NCBI RefSeq assembly: GCF_024199925.1 | Contig: NZ_JANADR010000001.1 | Coordinates: 2,790,001 to 2,854,000 of the forward strand | DNA: 64,000 bases | Origin: Bradyrhizobium sp. CCGUVB1N3 | GTDB taxonomy: Bacteria > Pseudomonadota > Alphaproteobacteria > Rhizobiales > Xanthobacteraceae | Direction: 5' to 3' | Part shown: positions 55,175-63,307 of the stretch, piece after piece | Layout of the letters: the number at the start of each line of letters is the position of its first letter | Numbering within the stretch: the first letter of the stretch is position 1 | Translations under genes and position numbers: made by a program | Notes under the pieces: model-generated | The model's database searches: none | What the model was told of the DNA's origin: nothing | Seen by the model: the letters and a program-made list of their open reading frames with translations, nothing else

Positions 55175-58100
55175 ATGATTTGCCCGAGGTGCCAGCACCA
55201 AAACGGCGCAGCGGCGAAGTTCTGCGAACAATGTGCTTTAGCACTGACACGCGTTTGCGCGAACTGCGGCACTGAGGTTTCGCCGACGGCCAAGTTCTGT
55301 TCGCATTGCGGTCACGCAACGGGTCAGGGTGCCGCAAACTACCTGTCTGCCCGCTCTCAGGCGGTGAGACCACAGACTGCCCAACTCATCCCTGACGACG
55401 TTCTCACCGCTACCGCCGAACCCGCGGGTGAACGAAAGCAGGTGAGCGTGCTGTTCGCAGACATCACGGGCTCACTGGCCCTGATATCCGGCCAAGATCC
55501 GGAGAGCGCGCAGGCGATCCTCAACCCTGTGCTCGAGCGGATGTGCGAGGCCGTCCACCGCTATGAGGGTACGGTCAACAGGATCCTTAGTGACGGTATC
55601 ATGGCGATTTTTGGCGCGCCGCTCGCCCATGAGGATCATGCCGTGCGGGCTTGTTACGCCGCGCTGATGATGCAGGACTCCATGGCCAAATTGGCTGACG
55701 GTACCGATCCGTCTGATCATAAGCCCCTCGAGATTCGCGTTGGGCTCAACTCGGGCGAAGTTGTCATCTGCGCGATCAGCAACGAGCTTGACATGGAATA
55801 CACCGTTGTCGGTGAGGCCGTGCACGTGGCTTCTCGCATGGAGCAGATGGCGCAGCCAGGCTCGATCTTGACGACGAAGAAGACCATCCGATTGGCTGAG
55901 GGATACATCATGGCGCGGTCGCTGGGGCCGCTGCCGATTAAGGGGCTTGCCGAGCCCGAGGAGGTCTATGAGCTCATCGGAGCGGGGCCCGCGCGCACGC
56001 GTTTGCAGGCCGCAACGCTTCGGGGCCTAACCCAGTTCATCGGCCGCGAGGCCGAACTCGATGAGCTGCGTCGCGCACAGCAGCAAGCCGACACGGGATC
56101 GGGCCAATCGGTGGCGGTCATTGGTGAGGCGGGCGTGGGCAAGTCACGTCTCGTCTATGAGTTCACCCATGCCAATCGGCTGCTCGGTCTGCTTGGCTGG
56201 CTGATACTCGATAGTACGTCGATCTCGCATGGACGAGCGACCAGCTACTTGCCGGTCATCGCGCTTCTCAAGAGCTACTTTGGCATCCAGGACCGGGATG
56301 AGCTTCACGAGATGCGTCGAAAGGTGGTCGAGAAAATCTTCGCTCTCGACGAAAGGCTGGAGCCGACGCTTCCCGCGCTTCTGGCACTGCTCGATATCCC
56401 GGTCGAGGACCAAAGCTGGCATGCGCTCGATCCGATTCAGCGCAGACGTCGCAATATCGATGCCGTGAAGAGTTTGTTGCTGCGGGAGGCTTGCAAGCAA
56501 CCGGTCCTCTTGATCTTCGAGGACCTCCATTGGGTGGATAACGAAACGCAGGAATTGCTCGATGCTTTGGTCACCGTCCTGGGCTCGGCTCGCCTTATGC
56601 TGCTTGTCAGTTATCGCCCCGACTACCAGCACAACTGGGGGAGCAAGGAAAACTACCGTCAGATCCGGCTGAGCGCGTTGCCGACCCGCGACACGCGCTA
56701 TCTGCTGGAGGCACTCCTGGGTGAAGATCCTGAACTCGCGTCACTCAAGCAGCTTCTGATCGCACGGGGCGGCAATCCCTTTTTCATTGAAGAAACAGTC
56801 CGCTCGCTGGTGGAGACCCAATACCTCGCCGGAGAACGCGGTCACTATCGACTGTTGCGTCCGACCGGGAATGTTCAGGTTCCACCTACCGTCCAGGCCA
56901 TTTTGGCGGCGCGCATAGATCGGCTGCTTCCCGGTGACAAGAATCTTTTGCAAATCGCATCAGTTGCGGGCCGCGAGACTCCGTTGGCGGTACTTCGGCC
57001 GATGGCCGACCTGACGGAAGGCGCACTGGACGGCGCGCTGGATCGGCTGCTGGCGGCCGGCTTTCTCTACGAGTCCGGGCTCTTTCCGGACGTAGAGTAC
57101 TCGTTTGTACACGCGCTCACCCACGATGTAACATACGACGGCTTGCTGCGGACGCGGCGGCGCGCGCTGCACGCGCGACTGGTCGGCACGATTGAGACTC
57201 TGTATCGGGACCGGATCGGCGAGCACATTGAGCGCCTTGCGCAACATGCGGTTCGTGGAGAGTTGCCGGACAAGGCTGTTCGATACCTGCGGCAAGCCGG
57301 ACTGAAGGCGCTCTCGCGGTCGGCGCTCGAGAACGGGCGGGTCTGGTTCGAACAGGCGCTCGCGATCATCGAGAAGTTGCCCGAAACCAAAGACAATATC
57401 GAACTTGCCATCGATATTCGCTTTGATCTCCGAAACGCACTTCATCCCCTGGGCCACCTTGAGAAATGCCTGGGCCAACTGCAGAGAGTGGAGGCGCAGG
57501 CGATACAGCTCGCGGACAAGCGAAGGCTTGGTCAGGCATCATCGTTCATATGCCAATACTACCGCTTGCTTGGCGAGTTGGGCCCGGCGATCGAGGCGGG
57601 CGAACGCGCGATGGCCATAGCGGAGGAATTGGATGACCTGTCGCTTCGGACGATAGTCAGTGGGCATTTAGGAGCAGCTCTGGCGGCACGGGGAGATCAT
57701 CGTCGTGCGGTACAAATATTGTCTGAGGCTGTTGAGCGCCTGCGAGGTGATCTCGCCTCCGACACGATGGGAACGACCGGGGTTCAGGGCGTTTTCAGGC
57801 GGGTCTATCTGGTGTGTTCGCTTGCCGAACTCGGCGAGTTCGACCAGGCCTTGCGCCTTGCGGAAGAGGCCATGGAAATTGCCAGAGTTGCCAACCACGT
57901 CTACAGCCTTGGGTTCTCTCTTTACGGAGCTGGTACTGTTCTAGCCCTTCGGGGCGAGGCGCCGCGAGGCATCAGCGTCCTTGAGCAGGGCCTCGAGCTC
58001 TGCCGCTCATGGATTCTGCCACTGATGATACCACTCATCGGCACGTCCCTTGGATATGCCTATTGCCTCTCCGATCGCCTCGACGAGGCCATCGTCCTGT

Positions 58101-58540
58101 TGGAGGAAACCGAACGGGAATCGACCGCAATGCACCGCATGGGCGGGCTCGCCATGACCCTGGTCCGGTTAGGTGAGGCTTACCTTCGAAAGCTTCGGGC
58201 GGTCGAGGCTGAGCGGTGCGGCCAACGGGCACTGATGCTTTCACGCAAACATGGCGAGCGCGGCAACGAAGCTTACGCCCTGCGATTGCTCGCTGAGCTT
58301 GGCGCGACAGACCCTGCTCACCTTGATGAATGCCAGACAAATTTTCTCGAGGCGCTGCGCAGGGCCGAGGAGCTCGGTCTGCGACCTCTCGCGGCTCAAT
58401 GTCACCTCGGGCTCGGAAAACGCTACCGATGGATCGGCCAGCAGACGAGCGCCGAACAGCACCTCAACATCGCCGCAGCCATGTTCTCGGAACTCGGGAT
58501 GCAGTTCTCGCAGGAGGAGCATGCCGCGTGTGGCAGCTAG
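55175..58540 (+). CDS. Class III adenylate/guanylate cyclase with zinc ribbons, AAA-type ATPase and TPR-like domains
   Basis: The 1121-residue protein starts with two zinc ribbons (CPRCQHQNGAAAKFCEQC, CANCGTEVSPTAKFCSHC). A class III cyclase domain follows at about residues 88-265 (VLFADITGSLALISG with metal Asp; ILSDGIMAIFGAP with the second Asp). The usual catalytic Asn before the Arg reads His (VGEAVHVASRMEQMA), so activity is uncertain. An ATPase/NB-ARC-like module follows (Walker A GEAGVGKSRLVYEF, Walker B LLIFEDLHWVD), then about 450 residues of TPR-like helical repeats. The layout is that of large cytosolic cyclase-ATPase sensors. The gene stands alone between inverted repeats. Confidence 0.88.
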   Translation: MICPRCQHQNGAAAKFCEQCALALTRVCANCGTEVSPTAKFCSHCGHATGQGAANYLSARSQAVRPQTAQLIPDDVLTATAEPAGERKQVSVLFADITGSLALISGQDPESAQAILNPVLERMCEAVHRYEGTVNRILSDGIMAIFGAPLAHEDHAVRACYAALMMQDSMAKLADGTDPSDHKPLEIRVGLNSGEVVICAISNELDMEYTVVGEAVHVASRMEQMAQPGSILTTKKTIRLAEGYIMARSLGPLPIKGLAEPEEVYELIGAGPARTRLQAATLRGLTQFIGREAELDELRRAQQQADTGSGQSVAVIGEAGVGKSRLVYEFTHANRLLGLLGWLILDSTSISHGRATSYLPVIALLKSYFGIQDRDELHEMRRKVVEKIFALDERLEPTLPALLALLDIPVEDQSWHALDPIQRRRRNIDAVKSLLLREACKQPVLLIFEDLHWVDNETQELLDALVTVLGSARLMLLVSYRPDYQHNWGSKENYRQIRLSALPTRDTRYLLEALLGEDPELASLKQLLIARGGNPFFIEETVRSLVETQYLAGERGHYRLLRPTGNVQVPPTVQAILAARIDRLLPGDKNLLQIASVAGRETPLAVLRPMADLTEGALDGALDRLLAAGFLYESGLFPDVEYSFVHALTHDVTYDGLLRTRRRALHARLVGTIETLYRDRIGEHIERLAQHAVRGELPDKAVRYLRQAGLKALSRSALENGRVWFEQALAIIEKLPETKDNIELAIDIRFDLRNALHPLGHLEKCLGQLQRVEAQAIQLADKRRLGQASSFICQYYRLLGELGPAIEAGERAMAIAEELDDLSLRTIVSGHLGAALAARGDHRRAVQILSEAVERLRGDLASDTMGTTGVQGVFRRVYLVCSLAELGEFDQALRLAEEAMEIARVANHVYSLGFSLYGAGTVLALRGEAPRGISVLEQGLELCRSWILPLMIPLIGTSLGYAYCLSDRLDEAIVLLEETERESTAMHRMGGLAMTLVRLGEAYLRKLRAVEAERCGQRALMLSRKHGERGNEAYALRLLAELGATDPAHLDECQTNFLEALRRAEELGLRPLAAQCHLGLGKRYRWIGQQTSAEQHLNIAAAMFSELGMQFSQEEHAACGS

Positions 58541-58558
58541 CTCAATCTTCCCGGGACC

Positions 58559-58676
58559 AGAGCATGATCCGGACCCGAAGGCCGCGCTAGCGCAAAATGT
58601 GCAGCGGTTTTCCCTCGCGACAAACGCGGAACGCGTTTGCGCGGAGATCATGCTCAAACAATAACCTAAAGCGCGA
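58559..58676 (-). repeat. 118-bp dispersed repeat, copy 2 (inverted)
   Basis: It is the inverted copy of 53991-54107, starting AGAGCATGATCCGGACCCGA. Together the two bracket the enoyl-CoA hydratase and cyclase genes. A further CGCGCTTTAGGT fragment is at 58699-58710. Confidence 0.85.
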
Positions 58677-58772
58677 TCACGATTCATCTTGGTCTCATCG
58701 CGCTTTAGGTCAGCCGAACTGCGGCGCGGACGAGCACGCGCGCGCCCGGAAAACCGGGCACGAAAATGCGGG

Positions 58773-58970
58773 CTAGCGGCGAGTGGTCGTTTCGACCTCG
58801 ATGCTGCTCACCTCCAGCCCGCAGGATCGCGCGAGAGCTCGCAGCTCGAGCTGGATCGTCTCCAGCTGATGGCTATCGAGGTCTCGATCGATCGTGACCG
58901 TAGCGACGACCTGTTGCTCCGTTTCGCTACTTCGCAGCCTTCTTCTTTTTCTTGGCTTTTTGCGCGTCAC
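58773..58970 (-). CDS. Possible small protein overlapping the upstream gene
   Basis: A GTG at 58970 opens a 65-residue frame. Its second half looks like real protein (VATVTIDRDLDSHQLETIQL, SCGLEVSSIEVETTTRR) with strand-helix-strand character. Its first part overlaps the lysine-rich tail of the 66-residue gene in another frame. No good ribosome site is seen. It may be a genuine overlapping gene or a shadow. Confidence 0.3.
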   Translation of the reverse strand: MTRKKPRKRRRLRSSETEQQVVATVTIDRDLDSHQLETIQLELRALARSCGLEVSSIEVETTTRR

Positions 58971-59127
58971 GATAGGCCCCGGTCGCTTTCCATTCTTTCT
59001 CAAATTCTCTTACCTCGGCCTGGAATTGACGAAGCAGTTTGCGCGTCTCTGTGCTTTTGGGTGTGGCCGCCACCCGGATAAACGTGCGACCCTTGTTCAC
59101 TCGTTTGTAGACCTTGATATCCGCCAT
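58927..59127 (-). CDS. Small basic protein (66 aa), unknown
   Basis: The ATG at 59127 comes one base after the TAG of the broken ATP-grasp gene, so the two are translationally linked. The product starts MADIKVYKRVNKGRTFIRVA, is highly charged and ends in a lysine-rich tail (AQKAKKKKKAAK). It has no known domain that I recognise. Position suggests it worked with the ATP-grasp enzyme; a carrier or substrate peptide is a guess. Confidence 0.65.
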   Translation of the reverse strand: MADIKVYKRVNKGRTFIRVAATPKSTETRKLLRQFQAEVREFEKEWKATGAYRDAQKAKKKKKAAK

Positions 59128-59128
59128 G

Positions 59129-60244
59129 CTATTTGCCCCTTGCCTGCAAGCGGCCCCGACGGGAGCCTGCCCCTTGCCAAGGTTTTCTGATGTTATCGGA
59201 GAATTCGGAGGCGTGGAAGATGCACGGAGTGCCATCGATGCCTCTGAGCATGTACCAATCCGGAGCCGCGTCGTAACTGTTCTCAATATCGACCGGCTCA
59301 CCTTGCGCCAGCCGGACAAAGCTCGCGGCCATGTTGTGCTTTCCAACCAGATCGAAGATGTTGGTTGCTGACGAAAACCGGCCTGCGTTGATTTCCGTGA
59401 TGCAAGGAACGCCGCGTGCATTCGCTTTGAGATCCACGCTGAAAACGCCGGACACCTTTGCATCAAGCAATCGGATTGCCCGTGTACAGGTGTCGACGAC
59501 CTTCGGTTCGAACACGGTCTTTGCGAGGGCCGCGACCGAAGACACTTCCGCTGGTTGGCTGCCCGTCCCGAGATAGGAAAGCCGTTCATAGGTCTTGATC
59601 AGCACCAGCTCGCCATCCTTCCAAAGGCTTTGACAGCCGAAATCGCGGCCTGGCAGTTACTCTGAAAGCATGAACGCGGAGACGGGCACGCCGCGCATCT
59701 CCTTCCAGTACCGGATCCAGCTGCGCGCCTGCTCCGGCGTCCGGACTGGCAGCGCGCCGAGCGCGCCGGCCCCGTCCCGAACACGGCACCACAGTGGCCT
59801 GCCGCCCCTCAATTCCTGAAAGATCTTGGTGATGTGCCTCAGATCCTTCACCTGATAGCTCGCGGGGGCGTCGATGCCGTTGTCGCGCAACAGCGCAATG
59901 AGACGGTTTTTGTCCCGGCAGATTTCGAGCACGGATGCGCGTGGCAGAAACAGGTACTCACTCAGGTGCTTACGCACGCGCGACAAGCTATCCGGATCAG
60001 AATCTACCGTAGGAACAATGAGATCCAGACGTTCTGTTTCGACAATCCATCGCAGTGCCTGAGACCATTCCGGATGGTCCACGGGCGGAACGACATAGTG
60101 CCTGTCCGCGTCTGATTTCTTCAGAGTGAACTGGTCGTCATTGCAGCCGACTATGAAGACAGGCTCGGCACCCTTTCGCAAGCTGCGGGCCAGATTGTTG
60201 CTCGGAGCGTGACCAGCGTTCGTAAAGAGCAATCGCGCAGCCAA
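59129..60244 (-). pseudogene. ATP-grasp enzyme (CarB-like), interrupted by an in-frame stop
   Basis: A frame of 371 codons reads as an ATP-grasp ligase: a pre-ATP-grasp domain (MAARLLFTNAGHAPSNNLAR), a lid region (DKNRLIALLRDNGIDAPASY) and a C-terminal catalytic part (GVFSVDLKANARGVPCITEI, then NAGRF) with the metal-binding Glu and Asn. Codon 196 is TAA (59657-59659), where the family has Tyr in an EYLPGRDF motif; the frame continues unchanged on both sides. This is one base from TAC or TAT. As written, only a 195-residue N-terminal fragment is made, without the catalytic metal site. A sequencing error is the main alternative. Confidence 0.82.
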
Positions 60245-60344
60245 CTAACTTCTCCTGCGTCTGACAGCGACATGTCGTCCACAGGAGACACTATGGATCA
60301 TAAGACATGAAATAGACATTCAATTTCCACTGGCCTTCGCCGCC

Positions 60345-60373
60345 ATCGGACCGGCCTCCCCGGGCGGTCCGAT
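60345..60373. terminator. Hairpin after HD-domain gene
   Basis: ATCGGACCG (60345-60353) pairs with CGGTCCGAT (60365-60373) around an 11-base loop, just past the HD-domain stop. It has no T-run. It separates that gene from the ATP-grasp gene. Confidence 0.5.
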
Positions 60374-60382
60374 CAAACGTAG

Positions 60383-61237
60383 TCAAGGCTGCGGACCAGA
60401 TAGACCTGGCTCGCGCTCGGCCCGGAAAACATTACTATAAAGATTTGCTATCCATTGCCGACCGCTCGAGGTGATATTGAGATAGCGTATCGCGGCCTGA
60501 ATTTGTGGAGCAACGTTGTTCCAATAAAATTGCGGGTATTTGTAAACCACGTCGGCAGGCGTTTCATAGCCGAGCTTTTTGTTTAAACCGATTTCCTCGA
60601 ACTCGTAGAACAGAGCATTTGACTTTCTCAGGTAGTTGGGATCACCAAGCTGACCGATAAGATCGGCGGCGCGCAGCAACATACCCTCCTCTTCCATCAA
60701 ACTGTCGTTTGAGGATTCCGAATAGGGAAAGCGCGTAAATTCTATGGCTCGGGCAATTCGGCTTGCGTCGATATCTTCGATGTCGTCGAGGCGTTCCAAG
60801 ACGAACAATTTTGAGCGGTCCACATGATAGGGTGCGAGCGCGGCGTCAGACGCGCCCCGTGGGAGACGAACCATGCGGCCAGTCAAATCTGCGACATAGG
60901 AATCGTCGTTATCTCCCTGAACGACTCCGCGCACGTACCCGATGTCATGGGTGAGGCACGCCAGGGTAAAATTCGCATAGTCGACGACTGTCGTTGGTCG
61001 CAACAGCATTCGTCCCATCAGGATATCGTGCCCGGCAAGAGTAGCGAGCATCGAGTGCTCTATGTTGTGATACAGGGCGTCGCTGTTGCCAATGCATTCC
61101 AATGTGAGCCTGGCCGCAAAGGGGAGAACTTCAGCCAGGCGGGCATGCGAAGAGCCAAACCGATCTCGTGTATCAGAGGTCAGAAACGACGCCAAAGTCT
61201 GCGCTACCAGTTCTGGAATTGTGATCATCTGAACACC
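60383..61237 (-). CDS. HD-domain metal-dependent phosphohydrolase-like protein
   Basis: The protein (~284 residues) has HD-superfamily features: YHNIEHSMLATLAGHDI near residue 55 and the core His-Asp in ACLTHDIGYVRG near residue 100. Later acidic residues follow (RAADLIGQLGDPNYLRKS), so a mono- or dinuclear metal site is likely. It may hydrolyse a nucleotide or cyclic nucleotide. The start is uncertain: ATG at 61237 is chosen, with ATG at 61228 and a TTG at 61267 as alternatives. It has no clear partner. Confidence 0.82.
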   Translation of the reverse strand, partial: GVQMITIPELVAQTLASFLTSDTRDRFGSSHARLAEVLPFAARLTLECIGNSDALYHNIEHSMLATLAGHDILMGRMLLRPTTVVDYANFTLACLTHDIGYVRGVVQGDNDDSYVADLTGRMVRLPRGASDAALAPYHVDRSKLFVLERLDDIEDIDASRIARAIEFTRFPYSESSNDSLMEEEGMLLRAADLIGQLGDPNYLRKSNALFYEFEEIGLNKKLGYETPADVVYKYPQFYWNNVAPQIQAAIRYLNITSSGRQWIANLYSNVFRAEREPGLSGPQP

Positions 61238-61536
61238 CATCTCAGTGTGCGCCGCGGGTTTCGACAAGCTCCTTCGTTGGGCTTCAATGATAGCACATCG
61301 CTCGTCTCTGCGTCGGTGAATGTGACGTCCGTGCGGACCCTGACCTCACCGGTCGGCCGGCAAGATCCATTTGGGGCGGCATCGAACTGATTCCGCATCC
61401 AGAAGCGAGCACTTCCGAAATAGGCTCATCAGCGAAGGGAGGCACGTCTCGTCAAGGTCCGCTCAGCGCGGTGAAGCGGACTGGATTTGCTCACGTTGAA
61501 TTCTTCGCAATTTGACCCAAAGCGGACCTAGTGCGG

Positions 61537-61980
61537 CTAACGGGGATGAGTGTCGCCCTCGTGCTTCGGCACCACGCGAAACGTGGCGTTCGCCCGTGCG
61601 ATTACACTGTCGTCGGCCTTGATTAGGCTTTGCGCGAAGCAGATCGTTCTGCCGGTCTTGATCACTTCGCTTTCCACGCTGAGCCATTGCCCGATCTGCG
61701 CGATGCCGGTGAAGTCGACCGCAAGAGTGATCGTCGCCAGCGACGATGCCCAGCCAATCGCTTGTCCGCAGCTATTACCCATTGCGTTGTCAGCAAGCGC
61801 GGAGATCAGTCCGCCATGAACATTACCACGCGCATTGGTGTGCGGCCTGGCCAGCCGCAATCCGATGATCACGGCTTTGTCCGTCCGCTTTGAATAGAGC
61901 GGTTCCCAAGGATCGGTGAAAGGGCTCTTGCGGAAGTGAGGCTCGAAACCTTCGGGGATACCAATGCTGTTCATGGTCAT
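61537..61980 (-). CDS. PaaI-family thioesterase (hotdog fold)
   Basis: The 147-residue protein has the hotdog-fold HGG motif (NVHGGLISALADNAMG near residue 55) and later strands (LATITLAVDFTGIAQIGQWL). It should hydrolyse an acyl-CoA thioester as a cytosolic tetramer. No pathway genes are adjacent. Confidence 0.88.
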   Translation of the reverse strand: MTMNSIGIPEGFEPHFRKSPFTDPWEPLYSKRTDKAVIIGLRLARPHTNARGNVHGGLISALADNAMGNSCGQAIGWASSLATITLAVDFTGIAQIGQWLSVESEVIKTGRTICFAQSLIKADDSVIARANATFRVVPKHEGDTHPR

Positions 61981-62157
61981 GCGCGACCTCCGTTGTTGGC
62001 GAAGCCCGTGCCATTCGCCTCAGTTGGCGGCCTTTTTTTATATCAAGCCAAGCTCGCCATGTCGCCTATTTGCCCTTCGGCGACGTACAGCGACGTCCGC
62101 TATTGAGCCGCTGTCGGCGAACAAGCGGACATCAGGCGCATTTTATGGGTACACGGC

Positions 62158-63237
62158 TTACAGCGCCGCAAGCACCGCTTTCGCGATATCGGCGGTGCCG
62201 TTGCTGCCGCCGAACTCCATCGGCTTGATGCCGCCGGCATAGACCTTATCGACCGCGCGCTCGATCTGCTCGCCGGCCTCCGCGGCGCTTTCCACGCCAT
62301 GCTTGTCGGCGAGCCAGTCGAGCATCATCGCAGCCGACAGGATCATGCCGGTGGGATTGGCCTTGCCCTGCCCCATGATGTCGGGCGCGGTGCCGTGGCA
62401 AGGCTGGAACACGGCGTAGCGGTCGCCGATGTCGGCCGACGGCGCCATGCCGAGGCCGCCGATCAGGCTGGCGGTGATATCGGAGACGATGTCGCCGAAC
62501 ATGTTCTCCATCACCATCACATCGAAATCCCAGGGCCGTTTCACCAGCATCGCCGAGCAGGCGTCGACATAGAGGCGATCGGCCTTCACATCCGGATGCC
62601 GCTTGGCCGTTTCGTCAAAAATCCCGCGGAAGAAGGCAAAGGCCTTGAACACGTTCGCCTTGTCGACGCAGGTCAGCGCGCCCGGCCGGCCGCGCGCCTT
62701 GCGCCGCTCGGCCAGACGAAACGAGAACTCGAACAGGCGTTCGGATGTCTTGCGCGTGATCACCATCGTCTCGCGCGCGTCCTCATGCGTGACGATGCCC
62801 TTGCCCATCGAGGCGAACAGGCCCTCGGTGGATTCGCGGATGACGACGAGATCGATGCCGCGCTGATCCGCGCCGACGATCGGGCTCGGCACGCCCGGGA
62901 TGAGGCGTGCCGGGCGCACGCCGGCATAGAGATCGAAGATGAAGCGCAGCTCGATCTGCGGCGCGATCTCGGTGTTATCGGGATAACGCACCGACGGCAG
63001 GCCGCAGGCCCCTAGCAGGATCGCATCCGCTTCCTCGCACAGCTTGATCGTCGAATCCGGCATCGACTTGCCGGTGGCGAGATAATTGTTGGCGCCGGCG
63101 GGCGCCTCGGTGAAGCGGAAGCTCAGCCCTGCCTTCCCGCCGACCTTGCGCAGCACCTCCAGGGCCGGCGCCATGACTTCGGGACCGATGCCGTCACCGG
63201 CAAGCACGGTAATGTGGAAGGCGTTATTTGCGGACAT
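62158..63237 (-). CDS. Isopropylmalate/isocitrate/tartrate dehydrogenase family protein
   Basis: The 359-residue beta-decarboxylating dehydrogenase has the N-terminal VLAGDGIGPEVM, a substrate loop VIRESTEGLFASMGKG and metal-binding Asp residues in MENMFGDIVSDITASLIGG. The NAD-binding PCHGTAPDIMGQGKANPTG follows. The substrate loop is unlike LeuB and closer to tartrate/D-malate dehydrogenases (TtuC/DmlA). It therefore probably oxidises D-malate, tartrate or a related hydroxyacid with NAD+. Confidence 0.87.
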   Translation of the reverse strand: MSANNAFHITVLAGDGIGPEVMAPALEVLRKVGGKAGLSFRFTEAPAGANNYLATGKSMPDSTIKLCEEADAILLGACGLPSVRYPDNTEIAPQIELRFIFDLYAGVRPARLIPGVPSPIVGADQRGIDLVVIRESTEGLFASMGKGIVTHEDARETMVITRKTSERLFEFSFRLAERRKARGRPGALTCVDKANVFKAFAFFRGIFDETAKRHPDVKADRLYVDACSAMLVKRPWDFDVMVMENMFGDIVSDITASLIGGLGMAPSADIGDRYAVFQPCHGTAPDIMGQGKANPTGMILSAAMMLDWLADKHGVESAAEAGEQIERAVDKVYAGGIKPMEFGGSNGTADIAKAVLAAL

Positions 63238-63257
63238 GGGGATTCCTGTCGAAGGGG

Positions 63258-63299
63258 CGTCATTCCAGGGCGGTCCAAAGGACCGAACCCGGAATGACG
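63258..63299. repeat. REP-like palindrome
   Basis: CGTCATTCC pairs with GGAATGACG, and the inner CGGTCC pairs with GGACCG. It lies between two leftward genes and may stabilise or end the upstream message. Confidence 0.65.
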
Positions 63300-63307
63300 G
63301 AACAAGG

